From NCBI RefSeq assembly GCF_001522545.3, contig NC_031768.1, forward strand, positions 113,055,641-113,119,640: a stretch of 64,000 bases of DNA, in the 5' to 3' direction. Under the pieces are notes generated by a model. That model saw only the letters and a program-made list of their open reading frames with translations, searched no databases and was not told where the DNA came from. The stretch is from Parus major. Its lineage: Eukaryota > Chordata > Aves > Passeriformes > Paridae. Shown here piece after piece: positions 12,633 through 25,778 of this stretch. The position numbers and the translations under genes are program-made. How positions within the stretch are numbered: the first letter of the stretch is position 1; each line of letters starts with the position of its first letter.

Positions 12633-15600
12633 TTTAACTGTAAGGAATTGTTGGAAATCCCTCTCACTTGGCTGGGAAACTTTACAAACCAGCCTGAATT
12701 TCCTTAAGTGCATTTGTGGGAAGAGAACAAGCCCACAGAGACACCAGCTCCAGGGAAATGCTGGGAATCTGACCCAGGTTCTTGCCTGTGTCCTGTGCAC
12801 TGGAGTGAATAATGAGCTCACTGAAGCTGCTTGTTTCAGACAAAATGTTCCTTATCCAGTGAGTCGGCACCATCAGGCTGTTTCCATGTGGAGCTGGAAA
12901 GCTCATCTGCACAGGCTGGGAGAGGCCAAAGTGACAGACAACTCTGAAGATGGTGCAGAAGGGAAAAAGAATAAAAATAAAGAGGAATGGGAGTTCAGGG
13001 AAAGTCCCAAATTGAGCAAGCAACCAACCTGACAAATCCATGCAGCAATTGACTCTCTCCCGTTGTCCTGTGTGTACTCTGATGTGACAGCAGAAAAAAA
13101 AGTGAGATTTCTTTTCTGCCTGCACTGCTCTGCTCTATTCATCACCTTCAGCTTTGGGGCTGCAGTGCTCAGGCTTGTGGAAAAAAAGAGGAGCTGTCCT
13201 CACGCTGTCTCCTCACTGCCCTCCGGAGCAGGACCTGGAGAGGGAGCAGCATTCCCGGGGCAGCTGCTCAGGGGCCTCTGCGCTTCCGAGCTGATAATTA
13301 ATGAAACACTCTGGGAGCAGTCTGCAAGAAGGAGCTGCTGTTAATTAGCAATGCATTTGTCACATGATGACGTGCAGAGATGGTGGAGAAGCTTCAGGAA
13401 GTCTGTGGCTTAGCCCAGCAATGGTTATGGGCTGTATTGGTAAGCACCATTATTAGGCAGGGTTTTATTATGTATCTTTAAACTCATTGCAACTTCTCTG
13501 AACATTTTCTGGAAAAGACATAATCCCATCTGTTGGATCATCCAGAACAGGTGAATAAAGGGATGATGAGCCTTCCTTTTTTGCACTGTTTCTAAGTGTG
13601 GCAGCACTGATTGCAAAGTTCTCCCATCGCTGGTTTTGACTGGCAGAGATAACAAACCCATCCTGAGGAGCTGCTTTCCATGGAATCACATGCCTCGGAG
13701 CAGAAAGCCATTTATAGAGCTCCAGAAAAGACCAAAAGTGCTGTGGGTTATTGCTGTCCCCAAATACCCTTGGTTCACAGGACATTGGAGGCATTTTTGC
13801 AGTGGCAGAGCTGTGGTGAGTGTGCCTGGAAGCCCAGAGGCAAAGCACGCACTGCTCGTGTGGGAGCTGGCAGAGCTTTCCAGGGCTTTGTGGATATCCC
13901 AGGATCCCCTCCATGCCCACATCCATGTCTCCATCCCTGGGCATGCGTGTGTGCCTTCAGTGCTGCAATCCTGTGCCTAATAAATCCCCGTGGCCCCATA
14001 AAACCCAATTACTAATGTGTTTAAAATAAAAGATGAATGTGTATTTATAACCACGTGTAATATTTTATATAACGCTCTACAACAGATGTCCAGGGAGCAG
14101 CAAAATTTTAATTAAGGTTTTCTCATTGCTTTTCCTAGGGAATCCAATCAAAGTCCTACTGAAAGACAGGAGTGAGACATTAAAAAAAAAACCCACACAG
14201 TGACAAATGTTTACATGTATTTTATAACTTATTCTGTAAAGGACATCTGTGGCTCATCTAGTGCAAAAAAAAAAGAAGCCAAGACTATCTGGTATGAAGC
14301 TTTGTTCTACTTATGCTTCTGTAGTGATCATGCCATGAGTAGTGTGGAAAAACCTTCAGTGTCCAGGGTTTTTTTGGTGTTTGTCCCATGATTTGTCAGC
14401 ACTTTATAAAGAGGCAGAAATGTGTTTGATCTCTGGCTTGATGCGTTTTTAGGGGAATCTCTCAGCAACTCTGGCACTGCTGGCTGAAGGCCTTGCAAGT
14501 TCCATGGAATTTAAACCCCCTTTGGGCACAAATAAACCTCATGCCCGGTTTGCAAAGAGGGACTTGAAGGGAAAAGTGTTTGGGGAGTTGCCCACTGTCC
14601 CTGGGGGTGTCCCTGAGTGGACACCACAGTGGCCTTCTTGCTCCTGAGAGCTCCCAGAGTCAGGTCAGAGATGGGAGACAGTGGCCTCCTCCTTCTAGTG
14701 GAAATTAGATTTTCCTGAGTTCTGAGGAATTACTGAGCTGGTCCTAGAGGCTGGGATAATGCTGCTGCAGGGCATGTTTGGGGTTCTTTCTGCCTAACAG
14801 GATATCTCCAGAGCCTTGACCCCTTCTCCCTCCCTCCATACTCAGTCTGGGAGCTCTCCTGTGGCTGGGGAGGCCCTGAAGGACTGGGCTGGAGGCAGGT
14901 CAAAGCGAAAGAGGGACAACCAGACTGTTTCCACATGAATTTTCCTTGCATGCCGGAGCAGATCCAGAGTGCCTGTGAGCCAGGCTCCCCAGGAGAGCCA
15001 TCAGTGTGCTCCAAGTGCAGTGGGAGAGCACAGGAATCGTTTGTTTGCTGCCCTAGCTCCATTATATTTAGATATTATTAACTATGATTAAGTGCACGAT
15101 CAGGAGACAGAGCTGCTTTCATGAATTGCATTTCATATTCAGAGAAGGCTGCTGTGATGGTGCTGGAACATCATGGTGTGAGTGATGGGATGGAAATCAA
15201 TTAACAGGTGGAAAAATAGGCTGGTACATGCAAAACTCTCTGAAAAGGGCACCCACTTCTTCCTTGGGATCTTACTCATGAGACAACAAAAGGGAACCCA
15301 CACAGATGAAGGCTGAACCATTCATTTGGAAGTTTTTAATTTCTTCTCTAAGGGAAGCTAAAGAATATTTTTAAAGTGTCTACAGTGTTATAAAGGCTCC
15401 TCTTTTGGCCTCAAGCATTTGTTTTTATAGCACATCTTATATGCAAGATGCTGATTTCCAGGATGGCTGCACCTCAGATCCTGGTGGGGCTCAGGGCCAC
15501 CACAAGGCGTCTGTGATGTCCTGAGATGGACAATCTTTTCTGCAAACTGCTGTTTTTTAAGGGGGCCCTAAAGTCTCTCTTCATTGTTTTTCCTTTTTTG

Positions 15601-17130
15601 GTCCAGTGTTTGAGCTTGCTCTATGAACTGGGCTGCTCCTCAACTGGCTTTCTTTCCAAACTCCTCTCCGCTGCTTTTTCTCCATGCTAACCTGGCAAGT
15701 TAAGTTTCTGACACTCTTTCCTAGATACAAACAAGGTGACAAACACCTCCTGGGATGCTCTGGGTGTTGCCCTTCCAGACCACTTCCCTCTTTTCATAAT
15801 ATTTTATTGCTGCTTCTTTCCTTTAGCACATATCTCACTCTGAGAGCTGCAGCCATTCCTGGCTGGTGGAGTTTGTGCCGCTGGAAATCACCTGGAAATT
15901 GATATTTGCAGGCAGTTTGTCACTTCCAAGGCCCACACAGGACACTGTGCACGCCTTGCAGTCAGTTCTGACAGAAACTCTGGGGTTCAGTCCGGGTTTC
16001 CCAGGCATTTAGCATCTCAGAAGGTTATCTGGGAAAATGGTTGTCTTGGCCACAGCTTCCCAAGTGCACGACACTTAACAAAGCAAGAGGGGAAATACTA
16101 AAAAATAAATGTGTGGCAGATGGCCTGGTAGGACAAAGCTGAATCTGAGGATTAACCAGACCATAATAAAAGCTGTCATTACAGGTTGTCATCATTGCTG
16201 AGTTATTTATTAGCTCTAAACAGTGCTCCCCTCAGACACCAAATGTCAAATGTTTCAATAGGTAGGACCCAAATCTTCCCCTTCCAGCTGCTCCCATTTC
16301 ATCCTGCCAGCTGCACCATCTCATCTTCCAAGACCTGCCAAAGAGCCCAACATTAACATACCTTATTATGCACATTATTTTGCCAGTAGAGGCCAGATGA
16401 GGCCAAATCTTCCTGATAATAAGCCCTGCTGTCATTAAATGCTATTATGCATGCTACTGTTGATCCCCAGACCTTCGCAGAATATTAATAAGGGCATGCT
16501 TGGCATTTGCTGCAAGGGTTCTGGAGTGGATGAGTTTGGCATTTATTGGATCTGTCCACAGTCTGGAGGGATCTGTGGCTACACCAGTCACTTCTGTAAC
16601 ACAGGAGAAAAATACAAGGTGCCTGCTTGGCAAAATATTCCCAATTCTCAGAAGGTTTCTTTCTCCTTTAAAAAGGAATCAGGGTTTGGGGGGTTGATTT
16701 GGATCTCAGAAGGAAAGGAAGGAAGGAAAAAGGAGGGAATTGCCTGAGGATGATCCAAATATTTCATTCTCATTTTTTGAAAACCTGTTTTAAGGTCAAT
16801 TTGAAAGCATTGTGAAGTGAGGAGCTGAACATGCCAATGTGAAAAGAGAAGCTGAACCATTTCAAATTCTCTGAATGCCTTTTTTTTCTCTTCTATTCAT
16901 TTTTTTTTCTTTTTTTTTTTCTTTTTCCCTGCTGAAGAAATGTATATTTTGACCTGAAGCTGTGACTTGCTTTGGTTAGCCTAGAACTACTTTTTTCTGT
17001 GATTTTTTTGCTTGGGAAAAAAAAAGAATACTCACCTGCTTTAAGTGTTCTGTCTTTTGAGGAGGAGGAGGTATTTTTGTTTTAAAGTTCTTTTAACTGA
17101 AAGTTTCAGCTGTTATTGGAATTTTCTGAT
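12633..17130. other. Non-coding, nothing recognised
   Basis: No gene assigned. A/T-rich stretches occur at 13990-14120, and pyrimidine runs at 16878-16928. Confidence 0.5.
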
Positions 17131-17443
17131 TTCTTTTCTTTCTTTTCTTTTCTTTTCTTTTCTTTTCTTTTCTTTTCTTTTCTTTTCTTTTCTTTTCTTT
17201 TCTTTTCTTTTCTTTTCTTTTCTTTTCTTTTCTTTTTTCTTTTCTTTTTTCTTCTCTTCTCTTCTCTTCTCTTCTCTTCTCTTCTCTTCTCTTCTCTTCT
17301 CTTCTCTTCTCTTCTCTTCTCTTCTCTTCTCTTNTTTCTTTTCTTTTCTTTTCTTTTCTTTTCTTTTCTTTTCTTTTCTTTTCTTTTCTTTTCTTTTCTT
17401 TTCTTTTCTTTTCTTTTCTTTTCTTTTTTTTTCTTTTCTTTTC
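17131..17443. repeat. Compound polypyrimidine array: (TTTTC)n-(CTTCT)n-(TTTTC)n
   Basis: A TTTTC pentamer block (to about 17250) is followed by CTTCT pentamers (17251-17333), one N at 17334, then TTTTC pentamers again to about 17443. The plus strand is almost pure pyrimidine. Confidence 0.97.
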
Positions 17444-20400
17444 CTATTGTTTTTCCTTATCCTGTCCATCCTCTGCAAGTATTTTGTCAGTTTTTATGTA
17501 GCATGGTTTCAACAGGGCAGTGACACATAAAAGTGGTGGGGAAAAGTGCCACAAGCTCTCCATTGTAATGTGACCATAAATTCAAGCCTTATTTCAGTTA
17601 TGGGTGGCCACTTCTGATACCTAAAGGTTAAAGCTTCCCTGGCAGTGATTAACTAGTCAGGATCTCAGCCAGATTTCAGTACTTGAGCAGTCACTACCGT
17701 GGAAAATAACTTGAAATCTTTCCCCTGACCCTTTTGTCAAGCTGTCAGTGCCAGTGATTGATTTCAGTTCGTGCAGAGCCCGGGGCTGTCTCTGAGCTAT
17801 AATTGTGAACTAATGTGCAGCACTGGACAAGTCAAGGTATATCTCAACATTTCATGATCTCCTTTACACCCAAGGGCACAGGGAATTGGACAGAACCCAC
17901 AGGGACTGAAGATTGAGCTGCAGAGGGGCTTTTAAGTCTCAGGGAGTTAGAGAATTCCTCTCACCTTAATTCAAAATTAAGCAGAAAGATCAGAGCAGAG
18001 CAGCCCTCGGAGATGGCAGCATTGCACATTCACAGACATCAGTCTGCTGGAAAGCAGAGTTCCTTTTGCTAATCCAGTCCTTCTCAAAAAGAAAATTTGG
18101 GTAGTAACTTTTGAGACCTCTTTGCAGAAGCTGAGCTGATGGCACCAGGCTTGTGTCACATGCTGGTAGAAGGCAAGGTAAGAATTTTTACTTCAGCTAG
18201 CCTGCAGCCTAAAAAAAAAAATCCCCCCAGAAAGCAGGCACCTGCATTTTTTCACCAGACAAATGGCTATAGATTAGAACATACCTTGAAAAAACCCAAC
18301 ATCCCTTTAGATAACATTTTCTGTCATCAAACAGAAAGAAAAGCAGAGCACAGGCCTAAAATCAGAGTCAGAGGAAAGGACCAAAGTATTTTTAGATTGT
18401 CTGGGTTCCCAGCCTAAGCGAGGGGAATGACTTTAATCAAATTTAGCCAAGCCCCAGCCATTCTCTCTGTGGTTGGTTTCAGCTGCACATGTCCCATCTT
18501 GGAGCAGCCCTTCCCAACAGCACACAGGCAGCTTTGTTTACAGCCTGGGAAGGATCAAATGGGCTCCACTGGAGGGAAGGGAGAGCAAAGGAAGGCGTTT
18601 TCCTCTGAGCCATCCTTGCCTGCAGAGGAAGCTTTATAGCTCCACAAGCCAGGGTACAATATGTTCAACATATGTCAGTCTTTCCTCCCAGCAAGAGAGA
18701 TGAATCACCTGTTTTCTGCAGAGGGGAGATGTTTAAATCCTCTCTGTTCACGAGGAAGAGGGAGCAGTTTTCTCATTGTGATGGATATTAGTAACAATCC
18801 CAGCAAGGAGCGTAGCCTGTGCAGTTGATGCTTCTCCACTGCTGCTGGCTGAAGGGATCTTGAGGAAAGGCCTGTTTTCCATGAATAATGCAAATTGTTT
18901 GCAGTTCCAGTAATTCAAGGCCCAGGGTAGGAAGTTTGCCTCATTCTGCATGGGGTCACACTTCCTCCCCACGGGCACTGATGGGGTGGCCGGGAGCCCA
19001 CTGCAGGCTCCAGAGGAACACCTGGGGGAAACAATCCGGCTCATAAACACATGAAATTTGGGTCTGGAGAGGGGTGAGAGAGGCAACACATCTCCCAGGG
19101 AAGGGGGCTTTAAAAACCACCTACGACAAAACATGCACGTGTGGGCTTCAGTCCACCCCTGCTCAAGAAAGCATTTCAATCCAGTGCAATAGCAACAACT
19201 CAAGGGTTTAAGTGCTCCTAAAAGCCAAGTTTCTGTCAGAAACTCCCCAGAATAAGTGTGGTTTGCACATCAGGCTACAGAGCTAAGGGAAACATTGCTG
19301 TGTAACCTCAAGAAGAGCTATGGAGGCTCCACTGTAAATCTGATCCTTGCAATTATTTCCATGATGACAACACCCACCAGCCTTAGCTGGAACCTATTTG
19401 TGATGCTGCAAATGGGGTAAAAAAAATGCTTCTTCCTCCAGAGAATTTGTGAGATAAGTATGTGACAAGGCAGTGAAGGGCAGAGGGAGCCCAAGGAAAC
19501 ATGAAATGATTTGCCAGGTGGAGGGTTTCATTCTTTAGGCCACTTGTTGGTTCTTACAAATTGCGGTTCTTGCAGCTGGCTCCACACAGCATTCTGTGAT
19601 AGAGTCAGGAAGGCCCCCAAGCTCATTTGACTGTTTGCTTTGAACCAGCTACTTTTAATGTTGTCATATAAAAGGGAACATCATTCTTCCCCTGCCTGGA
19701 AGGAGCAGGGAGAAATATTGCTTTGAAAAGGCCAAACAGTTTAAACTGCTTTTGCACCCAGCTTTTTTGGGTGTATGTACTGGTCACTCACATGATGGCA
19801 AATGTCCTGCTTGCACCAAGGTGAGCCCACAGCCCAAGGCAGGTTCCCTCAGGGAGCAGGAGTGTCCTTCATGTTTGTGTGAACCAGGAATAAAAACTAT
19901 CCAAAGGAGCACCCTGGGTACTCAATATCACAGTTTGCTTCTGGTCATGGGGCAGGGCAACAACTGGGAGTGGAATGCAAAAGAGAAGTTGTTGCTCTAA
20001 ACTCTGATTGAACTGAAATAGTTCAACAAGTGAAAATTATTGAAGTATCCTGGGAATAAAAATATGGCAGGATTTATGGGGAAAGCAAGTAGTTAGAGCA
20101 AACTTCAAAGAAAATCAGTGCTTTGTGATTTAAATTGTGTCCTTGCCTTGGTTTGAAAAAACAGGTGTCTGCTAAGGAAGGCAGGAACCTCTCTTGAAAT
20201 GGAAAATGTAAACCCCCTCCCTCCAAACTATTATAAATTTGAAATCAAGGGGCTCTCAGACAAAGATATGGGAGTAGGAATAACAGCTCTTTCCTAGGAA
20301 CATTAAAATACAATGCAATAGTACAAAAACCACTGACAGAGTCAGGATACAACCTGACACCCTGTTGGCCACGTGTTGCTAGCACTCTCACTAAATGGTG

Positions 20401-23400
20401 CCTGCAGTCCTCCTGCACTGACAGATGGGCTTCTGCTGAAGCAATGATCCTGTACAAAGGCTGCAGTTTTCCTCTGAAGCTCCAGGGCTGCTGTAGGTGG
20501 GTCCTGGTTTCCTCTGGGAATCCAGTGGAGAAGGGCTGACTGCGGTGTTCCAAATCTCAGATTATATCCAGGTAGGAATGCTCAGCTCCTCCCCCTGGGT
20601 GCAGCATGTCCCAGTGGGATGATGGAAGTTTATCAGTCATGCAGTGAGACTCAATGGCCCATGAACAGAAGATTTCCCCCTGGAGGGAGGATGGGTGGTG
20701 GCAGAGATAAAGAACACTGCCCCAACCTGGTTTTAACAGCTGGTAACAGAATACAGACTTGTGGTTACATCTTGCAGTGCAACCCAAGACAGTCCTGTAG
20801 TCCCTAACCCTGTGATCCCTGGAAGCAGAGGTGGTTTCTGGGGAAGGAGCACATTTTCCCATCCTGTTCTGTTCATGCCTTCCCCACACACTTGTGGAGA
20901 GGCAAGGTGAGCTCATGGAGAGCCTGCACATGTGGATGAACAGCTGCCCTGCTGCCTCATCCCAGCAACATCTGTCCTGTGCCGGGCTTTGGAACAGTCC
21001 TTCCCTCCACTCTGCTTTCAAATGCTAAAAGCTCTTCCTCTTGCCCTCATAGTTTCATTCATTTAATGATTGATTAGTGCCTAAGTGTTGATTAGACCGA
21101 AAGTTTTCCTTAACTCTCACAGTATTTCACTGTGCTTAGGAAAAAGGGCAGATAGACCCCACTGGTCAATGAGGTCCAAGCTCCTGCTGATGCCTTTTAG
21201 CCATCTGCAGCACATCCTGTTCATGCCAGCAACTTCTGACATCTACTACTCATTTTAATCCTTTGTAAAACATGCAGGGGAGTATGGTGTACATAATGCA
21301 TGACCTAGATTGTTAAAGTGTTAGGAATTCCATTCCAATAGCTCTGAGATCTTAGTAAATTCATTTGCTGCAGGTAGAGGAAAATAAAACTTTCCCCTGA
21401 CTAATTCCATCGTATTCCTCTGCTTGTCACTGGGACCCTCCCCACGCTGCCTTGGCCTGAATGCTGCAGGTGGCAAATTTCTCACAGCACTTGGAATCCT
21501 GTTTTCAAAAGTCCAGAAATATTCCAGAAATATGTGAAGTAAATATGCTAGCTTGTGTCAGGATCATTTGGAGGGTTATTCTTGTTTTTAAAATGATTTC
21601 TTCCTTGAAGTTGAAAAGCTTAATTGCAGCCCCAAGCACAAGAGTTGTGGCAAGCCCTGAGGCTGTGGCTGCTCTGCCTTTGGATGTCAGACAGCCTGGT
21701 TATACACACACCATGCTTTCCCTTCACCACGATGGAGACTCAAGGGTATGCAAGTCTGCTCTGGAACGAAATAAAGCATTTTGCTTTTGCAGCCTGATGG
21801 TTTACGAGCATTGGGGTAAATGCATAGGCAGCACTTCAGTTTAATACCTTTATTATCAGCTGGGATATTTAACCTGCCCATGGCCCCACTGCTGCCCCAG
21901 CCAGCTCCAAGCCCATGGTGGGGAAGGAGGGAATTTAGGTTGCTTAAAAAAATCTTTTTCAAGATTAATTTTAGTCTATCTGTGTAGCACAGTCAGCTTG
22001 ATCTCTATCTTTTATTACCAGAGGAATCCCAAATACCTTGATTTAAAGCTGGGCTGTTTGTTTAAAAAGCCACAGTTTGACTCTTTAGACTTCTTCATTC
22101 GTATTTCCTCTTCATGTAAAATTCATGGCAGGATATTTTAAAACTCTGCCTTGTACCCAGGTGTGTGATTCTCTTGTGTTTCAAGGTATAGGAGGTATTT
22201 TTCTATATGGAAAAAAATCAATTGAGTTCCCTGGAACAGAAAAGTTCCAGGTTTAACATCTACCCTTGCTGTCCATGGAGGTAACACAGCAGGAATGGAA
22301 TATCCTGGAACACATTATAGGGATGTGGTCTTAATTCCTTACTGGGACAGAACTGGTGCTGGTTGCGGAGTCAGGCTCTTGGCAGGCAAAGGGTGTAACT
22401 CAGAAACCACAGGCTCAGAGATTCTCCAGGAATTATCTGGATTAACTACACTGCATTTGCTGATAAAGGGCTCCGTTTGCAAACCCAACTTCAAGTGTCG
22501 AAATCGTCCGTGTCTACTAATTCACTTCATGTGTACACACCAACTTTCTATGGAGCTGTAGCTTCTCCTGCTTGCTATAAATCCCTTTAGAAGGGATCAA
22601 GTCATACCCAGTGAGAATTCACAAAGCATGTGGAAATGTTGGCCTCGCTAAAATGAGTGGGAGTCTTGCCTTTGGCTTCTGTAAGTCCAAGACTTTACCC
22701 ACAGAGTATAAAGAACAAGAGGATTTCTTTAGGCTTTAAAGTGTTTTTCTTCTCCTTACTGGCATTTAGAGTTATGCAGCACTTTTTGATTATGCTTTTT
22801 TTAAAACCTGATTTTGCCTTGCTTCAAGAGCAAGCAAAGGCAGCGCTCTGAAGTGTGTTCTCTAAAGAGAACCGAGTGCCTAATCTACTAATGAACTGTA
22901 ATTATCCTTCTCTTCAGTAGAAATTGCACTTAGCCCTGAGCCTTGTGGGTTGCTGACTCAGAGAAGAAACAGGTTCTGGGTAAGTTTTGTACATTAGTAT
23001 GTGCACAGCAATACCTATACATGCATATAGACCAGCAAAAATGGCTTTCCTGTGCCTACCAACACATTTCTCTGACTCGTAGAGCAGCAGAACCAAAATA
23101 AAATAGAACTCATAGTAATCTGGCCTTACCACAAATTCCTGTCAGTCTGCTCATTGTGTATTTTTGTCCATATTTCTCTGTTTTCCACGGCTTGAAAATT
23201 CTTAGTGTGAGCCCTCACTTTGGGAAGACGTTGATGCAAGTCCTCAGTCACTAGCTTGGACATCTTTGTCATATGTGTACAGCTAAGAAACATCCAGGAA
23301 TGTCACTCAACACAACCAATTTCTACACTGTGCTCCTCCTGAATTGCTGTCACATGTCTAGATAATTGTATTTACCCTGGGAATAATCTTCAACAGAAAT

Positions 23401-25629
23401 TCAATTGAATTATTGTGTAATCCCAAAATTCTCTGCCTCAGGTTGGACTTGCAGATGGAATTAGCTGGTTTCCCTCAGAGGAGAGGCTGAAATAAGGTCA
23501 GATATGCCTTGCATGGAGCTCAGGAATGCACTGGCTCTGCTGGAGTGGTGAAGAAAAGGTCTCTGAGCTCTCCAAGGTCTCTGGTTCCCTCTGATGTGCC
23601 TGGTTTCCCTGAGAGAAAGGCATCACTTCCTTTTGTGGAATCCTGCCCTTTCCCATTTCAGATGCCCACATTCCAATAAATCCCTCATTCTGCCCCTCAA
23701 AATCCCTCTCTGCCAATCCAGATAAGTGCACTGCAGTCACAGTCAGATTTATTTTGTTGCCAGTCCAGCTGTGCCTATTGCACAAAACCAAAATGAGTAT
23801 TTCCAACACCAAAAGCAGCCTCAGGAGTAATTTTTTTTGGAGGCAGTGGCACTGCATGCTCCTTTATGGGGCTCTTCCCAAAGAGCTCTCTCTAGTCCTC
23901 ATTCCTCACAAAACATTACAAGGCAGGGATGATGTGGACAGATTTTGGAGGTTTTTATCTACTTCAGACCCTTTGTGAGAGAGTTGGCAGAGAGGCCTTG
24001 CTGTGCCAGTGAAGTTGAGTCCTTCTTCCTCCCTGTGGGAGAATTTCTGTCACAGAAGGACATGCATCCACAAAGTGATGTGCTTCCTATTTTATTCCCT
24101 TTGTCCTCAAATTAAGTCTCACAGAGAGGCCTCAAGTACTTTAAAGGCCAGCCAGGCAGGGCTGTGACTTCCCCAGGCTGTGTGCTCTGAAATTGGAGTC
24201 ACTATTCATTCACTTGTGATCAGCCCAGCCTAAAGGGGGACTTCATTACTTACTGAGTCCTTAAAATAACCCTCTTTATTTGCAGCCCCTTTGCCTGCAG
24301 AGATCGTTTGGGCCCATATGCACTGTTTGGTTTTAAGTTTCCATTTTGTTTTTAAGAGCAAGAAGTCTCATGCCTAAAACAACCTCTTTCCCCTCCCTGC
24401 TCTCATTAAACCAACTGACAATGACATGTTTAACTTTGTCAATGTTTGTTTTTAAAAAAACCATAAAGTTCAAGGCAGGTTTATGTGTGGAAAGACTCTC
24501 CTTTCCTCAGAGATCCAGCTGGACCAAAGCCATATCAAAAACTTCCTGTACAGAAGACATAACTAGAAAGGAGAGAGGAATTTTTCGGTGCCCCTTTCTG
24601 CAATAAAAGCAGCCCCGTGGCTGAGCTGGGTTCTGCAATGTCACAGCTGTCTTGAAAGCACTTCCACAGGGACATTTGTGCAGGCATGCAGAGCTGGGGG
24701 CAGAGCAGGGGTGTGGATGGAGAGCAGGAGGCAATTGGGAGTTCCACGTCCTGCACCTCATCGCACGGCGGAGAGCACACGTGTGGTGCCAGACCCGGCG
24801 TGGGACACTCAGACCCTCCTGCTCAGTGATCCCTGCCTTGCACAGCCTTCATCTCCCCTGGACTGTCTGTCAGCCATGCACTGGAGTGAGGATGTGAGCC
24901 TGGATCCCATCCCTGCTCCGAGCATTGAGGTGCATCCTTCCACCAGGCATTTGTGCTGTCTGCCGGGTGGCTCCAGAGGCCGGGGGACACTTCCCAGCAG
25001 GACTCAGGGATCAGCCTCAGGGTGAAAAGGCAGAACTGACCTGAGTGTGCTGCAGTGCTGTTGTGTATGCAGAGAGAAACACAGCCTGTGTCTTTCCTTC
25101 AGTGGGTAAGTCACTGCAGGGCAGGGACAGAGGGAGCCTCAGCGTTGTGCAGGACATCTACACAGCGTGTTCTGTGCGTTGGCTGCCTCCTGAAGCACAA
25201 TCCTGCCTCAAGCTTGACACTGGGTTCCAGCCAGCCAAGCACAGAACAAATCCTTCCTCTCAATGACCTCCTCAGCCTGGTATTTGAATCACACCAGGGG
25301 GAGGGAAAAAAAAAAAAAGAAAAAAAGAAAGAAGCCAGTTAAAATTTGCCAGAGCAAAGGAAAAAATACGAGTGTGATGTAATTAATGCATGTGCTGACT
25401 GGAGCGTTCCTCCCCGAGCCCTCATGGCAGGTGGCAGCACACATAGCGGGGCCAGGAGTGTCTGTGTGCTGCATGTGCTGGAGGAGCTGCCTTGGCACAA
25501 CCAGCAGCACACTGAGATTTCCTTGGCTGCCCCTCTGGTGACTGACTGCAGCTCCATACCTGACTGTGGCTGTCCCAGCTCCGGCACCTTCCTGTTCCAC
25601 AGTCTGCACCTCGGCGTGGAGGCTCTCTG
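17444..25629. other. Non-coding, nothing recognised
   Basis: Long unique stretch. Open frames are short and lack family motifs. A purine run lies at about 25300-25334. Confidence 0.5.
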
Positions 25630-25778
25630 TTCTGCAGAGATCCTGCTCTCTGTGCTGGTTCTGCAGAGATCCTGCTCTCTGTGCTGGTTCTGCAGAGATC
25701 CTGCTCTCTGTGCCTGGTTCTGCAGAGATCCTGCTCTCTGTGCCTGGTTCTGCAGAGATCCTCCTCTCTGTGCAGGGT
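25630..25778. repeat. 30/31-bp minisatellite, five copies
   Basis: The unit TTCTGCAGAGATCCTGCTCT plus CTGTGCTGG or CTGTGCCTGG repeats five times. The first two copies have the 30-bp form and the next two the 31-bp form; the last is diverged. Each carries a PstI-type CTGCAG. Apparent peptide repeats on either strand follow from the array. Confidence 0.93.

Noticed and set aside
17045..17530. Phe/Ser/Leu-rich and Lys/Arg/Glu-rich open frames
   Set aside because: Pure pentamer-repeat translation, with no sequence beyond the repeat that suggests a protein.
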